64,000 nucleotides of DNA from Achatina immaculata (lineage: Eukaryota; Mollusca; Gastropoda; Stylommatophora; Achatinidae), in contig CM019700.1 in NCBI GenBank assembly GCA_009760885.1, positions 5,484,488-5,548,487 on the forward strand. The letters run 5' to 3'. The position numbers were made by a program, and so were the translations under genes. Under the pieces are notes generated by a model that was given only the letters and a program-made list of their open reading frames with translations, was not told the origin of the DNA and made no database searches. Numbering within the stretch: the first letter of the stretch is position 1; every line of letters begins with the position of its first letter. This document shows positions 58,280 to 64,000 of the stretch, piece by piece.

Positions 58280-58535
58280 GCAGAGTTCTTCCACTACCTG
58301 AGTTCTTCCGTTGGTAGAGTTCTTCTGTTGGTAGAGTTCTTCCGTTGGTAGAGTTCTTCCATTGGTAGAGTTCTTCCACTGGTAGAGTTCTTCCGTTGGT
58401 AGAGTTCTTCCGTTGGTAGAGTTCTTCTGTTGGTAGAGTTCTTCCGTTGGTAGAGTTCTTCCGTTGGTAGAGTTCTTCCGTTGGCAGAGTTCTTCCGTTG
58501 GTAGAGTTCTTCTGTTGGTAGAGTTCCCTGGAACT
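58280..58535. repeat. 17-bp minisatellite in kinesin intron
   Basis: About 15 units of gttcttccgttggtaga type. Three units equal 17 codons, so several frames remain open; these are not genes. Confidence 0.93.
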
Positions 58536-58679
58536 GTGAACCTGATGAACTTTACTACTGATGTGATGAAGGTGTTGAAACATGGCACTGTGCTGGATTG
58601 GGAGTGGGCCACTATAACTATCTTTTCAACCTATGAATGGAATTAAAAAGCAGGGAGTGTGTAATGCTTCCCTAGCAGA

Positions 58680-59060
58680 CTCCATCACCATGGGGGAAAC
58701 TACGGAGATATCTGTCCCACTAGACCTGTTTTGGGGGGTGGGGGGTACCCCAGAGAGGTGGGACAAGGTCTTGGGTGGCTATGATTCACCAACTCTGATG
58801 CTAGCATGTTGGCTATGGGGCTCTTATCTTATATCCTTCCTGTGCCATTAGACGTCACATAGGTAGTTTATCAATTTTTCCTGTTTTCAGCGAGTTTTTC
58901 AACCTCATCAAGGGATTTTATGCCTATTGATTTGGCCTCTCTTAACAATGTCCTCTTTAGAGTTTCCCATGGCTATGGGCTACTGACTGCTAAACTGGAC
59001 AGCATCTTCACCTCTATTTGGTAGAGTTGAGAGGGGGAACAGTGTAACATGACAACATCT
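58680..59060 (+). repeat. Dispersed repeat Y, split by a LINE-B insertion
   Basis: The left part ends tggctatggggctc and the right part resumes tggctatgggctactgactg at 58970. Between them is LINE-B 3' sequence. Confidence 0.6.
58823..58969 (-). mobile_element. LINE-B 5'-truncated copy inside repeat Y
   Basis: Ttatcttatatccttcctgt and gccattagacgtcacatag are the LINE-B 3' end in reverse. Flanks tggctatggggct (58810-58822) and tggctatgggct (58970-58981) form a target duplication that differs by one base. Confidence 0.85.
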
Positions 59061-59343
59061 CAACTGTCCAAGCCAAAACAGGTTATGTACTCAGTGTAGA
59101 CGCCCAACTTGATCATTGTATTCAACTTGGACAAAAAAAACTGAAAGTGATTGTTACTTTATAAATGCATCTGCAAGACCTTCTTCTAACATTCAAAATG
59201 CCATTTATAACTTAAAATAAATAAAAAATGCTATGTCTACCAATGCATCAACAAAATATACTTTAGCTTATCTTAGAGATGCAATATGAATACGGTAAGG
59301 ATATTCTGTCTACCAATGCATCAATAACTATACTCTAGTTTAC

Positions 59344-59429
59344 CTTTGTTCTCGATAAGAATCCGGTTGATTTCACTTCCTTTCTCCAACTTAAATTCTT
59401 CAAAAGCTGATGTTCTGCTAGGCGGTGTG
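59344..59429 (-). CDS. KIF9: KIF9-like kinesin, most upstream exon in the window
   Basis: Acceptor tttctggctacag at 59430 and donor gtaaac bound 86 bases that read TPPSRTSAFEEFKLEKGSEI then NRILIENK, ending with the first G of a Glu codon finished in the exon at 56219. The combination AF..FK.E.GSEINRI..ENK separates KIF9 from its paralogue KIF6. The exon enters in phase 2-to-1 (one leading base). All six exons together give about 240 C-terminal residues; neck and motor exons were not found in 59430-64000 and should lie farther upstream of the gene, beyond the window. Confidence 0.93.
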
Positions 59430-59540
59430 CTGTAGCCAGAAATACAAAAGCTGATGAGTATGATATCATAGCATGTGAATCTCATAACAATGCCATAATG
59501 ACTTTTTCTAGCCAAGCAAGCATTAATTTAAGAGGGCATC

Positions 59541-59678
59541 CACCCACACACACCCACCCACCCACCCATCCACCCATCCACCCACCCACCCAACCATCCA
59601 TCCACCCACCCACCCAACCATCCATCCACCCACCCACCCAACCATCCATCCATCCATCCATCCATCCATCCATCCATG
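59541..59678. repeat. (CCCA)n/(TCCA)n tail of LINE-F
   Basis: Cccaccca and atccatccatc units directly follow, on the minus strand, the 3' end of LINE-F. In LINE sense it reads (GGAT/GGGT)n. Confidence 0.9.
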
Positions 59679-59945
59679 GTCCTTTTGTCAGCAATTGGCT
59701 AAGCAATCCCCGTCCAGTACACCCTGTGGTATCTTGCAGGGCAGCAACAAAATCTCTCAGCACTCTCATGGTCTGTGGCCAGCCTTTGTATTCTGTCCCA
59801 GCTCTGCTGCATGCTAGTTATTTCTGCTTCTACAGTTCTCCACCAAGTAGCCTTGGGTCGCCCTCTCTTTCATTTTCCCTTGAGCTGTTTTAACGATTTT
59901 GCTGGGATCTCTTCGGAACACATGACCAATCCAATTTCATTTTTT
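59679..59945 (-). mobile_element. LINE-F 3' fragment
   Basis: The minus strand reads [20 protein letters not shown] then [18 protein letters not shown], the basic segment and terminal arm of a LINE RT. It matches 46025-46275 and ends in the tetranucleotide tail at 59541-59678. Confidence 0.83.
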
Positions 59946-60149
59946 GTTGTTGTTGCTATTATGACATGCATATCTTCTAGTTCACATTAGGCAAATAGGT
60001 CTTTACAAGGGTATACAAGAATTAAAAACATGGTTATTTAATTTTTAAAAAAATATTTCTGAAAGGGATGATATCAAGGAAAAAAATGATTAAAGATTGT
60101 GAAACAAATACCACGGACGTTGTTATTGTCATTTCCTCTCTCTCTCTCA

Positions 60150-60239
60150 TAAAAAAACATAAGATAAAACAGAAAACGTTTATATACAGTATAAGGATAA
60201 AAAAAACATGGTAACATGACATTAGAGGCATAAAACGAC
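60150..60239. repeat. AT-rich array, left part
   Basis: Aacataagataaaacagaaa and following sequence resembles the units at 61890-62015 and 63308-63440, on the far sides of LINE-E and the mariner. Confidence 0.55.
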
Positions 60240-61884
60240 CTCTCCAGAGCTTGAAGGATAGTAATGGAAACATGATAAATAATGAAGAGAAAATCTGTAC
60301 CAGATGGAAAGAATATTTTGAAAAACTACTAAACTGTGAAGAGCCTATAAGCACATTACCATGCGAAGAAATACAGACTTGTGAACCTGAAATAGAGGAA
60401 CCAGACTTAGAAGAGGCCATCTACAGTATCAGGCTTCTGCGAAACAACAAAGCAAGGGTTTCAGATGGAATTGCTGCAGAACTGATTTAGGAAGGAGGTC
60501 TAAATCTACATGAACAGATATGTGCACTAATACAACAAATATGGAGAGAAGAAAAAACTCCCTAGTGAATGGAGAGAATCATTACTGATCCTAGTATTCA
60601 AACAAGCTACAAAATACTATCTATTATACTTTTAAACAGATTAAAACCATACAGCGAGAACACACTGGGAGACTATCAAGCAGGTTTTAGGAAGAATAGA
60701 TCAACCATAGACCAAATATTTTATCCACGTCAAAGAGCAGAAAAGTACTGGGAATATGGAAAAAAAGTACATAATATCTTCATTGACTTCAAGAAAGCTT
60801 ATGACAGCAAAGACAGGAGCAGCTTAAGTAAAATTATGAAAGAATTTGAGATATCTAATAAATTAATCAATTCGACCAGAATATCCAAAAAAGGATACAC
60901 AAAATATAGTAATATATAAAGTATGAAAGTCAGAACCCTTCTATATAAGAACTGGTTTAAAACAAGGTGATACATTATCTCCATTACTATTCAACCTAGT
61001 AGCAGAAAAGGTATTCAGAAAAGTAAAAGAAGAAAGCAGTACAGAAGAACAAGCTAAAATACTAGGATACACTGATGACATCGACCTGGTGGGGGAAACT
61101 ATACAAGAAGTCATCAATACCTGCTTTCACCTGAGAAATGTGGCACAATAACCAAGATGAGACAGACATTAACCAAGATAAGACAGAGTATATGAAGATA
61201 TCAAGAGACCAGAGGCAGAATGATCCAGATTATATAAATGTTGGAGAGATGATTATTAGGAAAGCAGAAACATACAAATATCTAGGCACAACCTTCAACA
61301 GAACCAACAAAGTAAACGAGGAAATTAAAAGCAGAGTACAGATATGGAACAAAATATACTTTGCCTTGCAACACCTGTAAAATCCAAAATCCTGTCCCAA
61401 AACACCAAAATAACAATCTACAAAACTATAAGAAGACCAGCCATCATGTCTGGATCAGAAACGTGGAGTACAACAAAGAAAGATGAACAACAATTGCAGA
61501 TCCTTGAGAACAAGATCCTAAGAAGAATCTTTGGGCCTATAAAGGATACTAACAGGGGAGAATGGAGAGCTTGAAAGAACACTGAACTGAACAGCTTATT
61601 TAAATCCTAAGAATTATAAATGTCTTGAAACTGAACAGACTAAGCTGGTTGGGCGGTGTAGAAAGAATGGAAGAGAACAGACAAACAAAAATGCTGTACG
61701 CACAAGAGATGAGGGAAACAAGATCAAGGGGTAGACCAAAACAGAGATGGAAAGACAACATAGAAGAGGATATAAAAGAAATTGGTGTCACCAGCTGGAG
61801 AGAGAAGATTAGGAATAGAGAAGAATGGAGGCGAACTTTATCTGCTGCAATGAGCCTTAATGGATCGGAAAGCTAAAGAAGAAG
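60240..61884 (+). mobile_element. LINE-E, 5'-truncated, decayed RT
   Basis: Successive frames on the plus strand give EKICTRWKEYFEKLLN and the NNKA..DGI block (60251-60490), YQAGFRKNRSTIDQIF and IFIDFKKAYDS (60569-60919), a YTDD catalytic box near 61070, KYLGTTFNRTNKVNEEIKSR (61138-61380), RRPAIMSGSETWSTTKKDEQQ (61344-61574) and GRPKQRWKDNIEEDIKEIG (61625-61876). At least five stops or frameshifts separate them. It ends in gctaaagaagaagaag, an (AAG)n tail. No endonuclease is left. Confidence 0.9.
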
Positions 61885-61889
61885 AAGAA

Positions 61890-62015
61890 AAAAAGCTTTA
61901 TATAAAAACAAGATGAAACAGAAAAAAATGTATTCACAAAAATAGATAACACAATATGATAAAACAGAAAATGATTGTATTAAAAAAAAACGAAGATAAA
62001 CAGAATAAGATAATA
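61890..62015. repeat. AT-rich array, middle part
   Basis: Degenerate units with caagatgaaacagaaaa, tgataaaacagaaaa and aagataaacagaataaga lead up to the mariner. Confidence 0.6.
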
Positions 62016-62017
62016 TA

Positions 62018-63307
62018 TGAGGGTTGATTGATAAGTTCTCGGCATAAGGTACAAATACTTGAAACACACAGTTGATATTAAGTGCATTTGTTGATCAGGT
62101 TAATGTAAGATTAAACACCAAGTTTCAAGAAATTAACTACAACCAATTTTTTTTACAGGCTACTGAAGTGGTAAGGGATGGCAGAAATTGAGAAAATGGA
62201 TAAAATGTCTCATCGAGCAGACACTCGCTACCTCTGTAACAATGGCTTATCATCAAAGGAGATTCATGAGGATATAGTGGAGACTCTAGGGGAGAGTGCC
62301 CCTTCTTACAGCACAGTGAAGAAATGGGCAGCTCAATTCAAACATGGAAGGGAGAGTCTGGAAGATGATCCTCATCCAGGAAGACCAAGAATGGTAACCA
62401 CTGAATCTGGCAGAATCCATGACATGATAATGGAGGATCAACGACTAACTGAGCGGTACATTGCTACTGAGTTGGGCATCTCTCAGGAACATGTTCATGC
62501 CATTATTCACAATGATCTTCAAATGACAAAGGTCTCTGCACGATTGGTCCCAAAATTTCTTGGAGCTGATCACAAACGACAGCATCTCAACATGTCAAGA
62601 GACAATCTTGGCCATTTTTCTGCAGATCCTGAAAAGTTTCTTCAGCAATTTGTGACTATGGATGAGACTTGGGTTCATTATTTTCAACCAGAAACCAAAG
62701 AACATTCGAAGCAGTGGAAACATCATGGATCCCCACCTCCAAAGAAAGCAAGGGTGGTTCTGTCTGTAGGCAAAGTGATGGCTTCCATCTTTTGGGATTC
62801 AGAAGGTGTGCTATTAGTAGACTATCTTCAAAAGAGCAGAATGGTCACAGGGACCTATTATGCTAATATTGTGAAGCAACTGTGGGTCAAACTGAAGGAA
62901 AAGTGTCGAGGGAAATTGACGAGAGGAGTCATCTTTCAGTAAGACAATGCTCCAGTTCACAAGTCGGTAGTGGCAATGGCTGCTATTCATGAATGTGGCT
63001 TCCAGCTTTTTGAGCATTCTCTTTATTCCCCAGATTTAGCCTCTTCGGGCTATTATCTGTTTACCAAACTGAAAAAAAAGGTGCTCAGTGGTCGCAAATT
63101 TTCTTCAGATGATGACGTAATTCATGCTGTAGACCACTTTCTACTGCCACAAGATGCTGACTTTTACAAAGAAGGGATCTGTATGCTCCAGGATCACTGG
63201 ACTAAGTGCATAAACTTGCAAGGGGACTATGTTGAGAAATAACCCAAAAAAGTTGTCCATAAATAATCCGTTGTACCTTATGCCAAGAACTTATCAATCG
63301 CCCCTCA
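62018..63307 (+). mobile_element. Mariner transposon, 1.29 kb
   Basis: Terminal inverted repeats of 37 bp (62018-62054 and 63271-63307) differ at three positions and are flanked by TA on each side (62016-62017, 63308-63309). Size and single transposase frame are typical of mariner elements. It sits in an AT-rich array whose units continue on both sides. Confidence 0.96.
62178..63242 (+). pseudogene. Mariner transposase, disabled by a stop and a lost catalytic Asp
   Basis: A DDE transposase that would cut and paste the element. Helix-turn-helix regions lie at about residues 18-55 (YLCNNGLSSKEIHEDI) and 85-125 (ERYIATELGISQEHVHAII); the linker has GRPRMVT. The first catalytic Asp is D162 in TMDETWVHYF and the second is D256 in DNAPVHKS. 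The third, expected 34 residues on at 291 (usual PSD), is Gly in ASSGYYLF. An in-frame TAA at 62940 interrupts the frame where a Gln codon is usual (codon 255). The frame then continues to TAA at 63240, giving 354 codons in total, normal for the family. No frameshift is present, so decay is recent or slow. Confidence 0.95.
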
Positions 63308-63480
63308 TACAACAATAAGATAAAATGAAAACAAAAGCATATACAAAAAGAAGACAAAATACAAAAAAGTTATATACAAGAAGAAGATAAAACAGAATGA
63401 AGGAGTGAGATGTAAGGCATAAAGGTCAGAAAGTAAATATAAAACTGAAAAAAAATAATAAATGGCATAAAACAGTGAAT
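63308..63480. repeat. AT-rich array, right part
   Basis: Units such as caataagataaaatgaaaac and agaagataaaacagaatga resemble those left of the mariner. Confidence 0.55.
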
Positions 63481-64000
63481 AATGTTATACCAAAGACTGA
63501 GTTATATACCAAACAAAATTAGTCTGTGCCTTCTGATATACAAAGACTAATCACATGCTTTGTGCTGTATGTGACAATGACTGCTTACATTCCAATCATT
63601 AAACAACAAAAAAGAAAAGGAATCAATCTCTGATTTTTAGATATTTGGAGTGTCAAACTTTCCTGGTCTCGAGCTGTTAACAGAAACTGAGTAGCAGGCA
63701 TCATCTTGCAAACTTAAATAAAAATTATAAAAAAGCTGACAATTATGAAGCAGAAGTGAACTATTGTATTTAATTAGCTTTTCTCGTCCTTCAGTAATGT
63801 TTTTTTTTAACGTGCCTTGAATAAAAAAAATTTATGTTAGTGCACTTATTTTAAGCTTTATATTTCAGTTATATGTTAATTTTCGTAACAGTCTTCTGGG
63901 CCGCAAAAAAAAAAAAAACTGGAGAAAGACCTAGCGGATTGCCAGTTGGACAGCCCGTGTAATGCAGCATATGTTAAAAACTTACAACTGTATTATAAAG
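63481..64000. other. AT-rich non-coding stretch
   Basis: No kinesin exon, gene or repeat family was recognised. Confidence 0.45.

Noticed and set aside
58176..58612. Two overlapping minus-strand frames with repeated NGRTLPTEELYQ
   Set aside because: They come from a 17-bp tandem repeat within a kinesin intron; several frames are equally open.
60240..61884. Several separate small genes on the plus strand
   Set aside because: They are consecutive pieces of one frame-broken LINE RT, in the family order of motifs.

Overview
The window looks like nuclear DNA of a metazoan, most likely a lophotrochozoan and perhaps a mollusc. It is AT-rich, with one spliced gene (GT-AG introns of about 0.5 to 3 kb), one large RING-finger reading frame, and a very high density of APE-type (EEP endonuclease) LINEs, tRNA-derived SINEs, small DNA transposons, minisatellites, microsatellites and long poly(G/C) tracts. 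No bacterial gene, CRISPR array, rRNA or virus gene was seen. The species is inferred only from this style of content.

Host genes. (1) A single-exon 468-residue reading frame (13684 to 12278, minus) ends in an IAP-type C3HC4 RING with a UBA-like segment upstream but no BIR domain. A consensus 3' splice site at 13762 suggests an untranslated exon farther upstream. (2) Six exons on the minus strand (59429 to 52881) join in consistent phase to give about 240 C-terminal residues of a KIF9-like kinesin. The motor-domain exons should lie beyond 64000. Each of its three longest-studied introns, and its downstream flank, carries a different minisatellite or repeat insertion.

Retrotransposons. I use working names. 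LINE-A: a complete 3.2 kb copy at 413-3607 with an 11-bp target duplication, and two short copies (34365, 46412), tail (AG)n. LINE-B: about ten copies, including a near-complete one at 24905-27864 and an interrupted one at 36183-40878, tail (TAAGATG)n. LINE-C: six fragments, tail (GAAT)n. LINE-D: four fragments, tail (GAT)n. LINE-E: 60240-61884 and 54285-54500, tail (AAG)n. LINE-F: two fragments, tail (GGAT)n. A separate Tx1/L1-like element with a zinc-knuckle C-terminus and poly(A) tail (36275-37842) sits inside a LINE-B copy. Thus many simple repeats here are the 3' tails of LINEs.

Other mobile DNA. There is a 1.29 kb mariner with intact inverted repeats but a broken transposase (62018-63307), a SINE with perfect 11-bp target duplications (7778-8044), a second SINE with a different tRNA head but a related body (35827), SINE fragments, and several small terminal-inverted-repeat elements. 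One of these (about 6590-6797) carries C17 and G15 tracts in inverted orientation.

Layout: 0-3.6 kb LINE-A; 3.6-7.5 kb AT-rich with repeat fragments; 7.5-9.1 kb MITE, SINEs and a 33-bp array; 12.3-13.7 kb RING gene; 15.5-18.2 kb arrays; 17.4-28 kb LINE-C/B; 28.4-31.5 kb arrays and simple repeats; 32-41 kb nested LINEs; 42-51 kb microsatellites and LINE fragments; 52-59.5 kb KIF9-like gene 3' part; 59.5-63.5 kb LINE-F, LINE-E and mariner.
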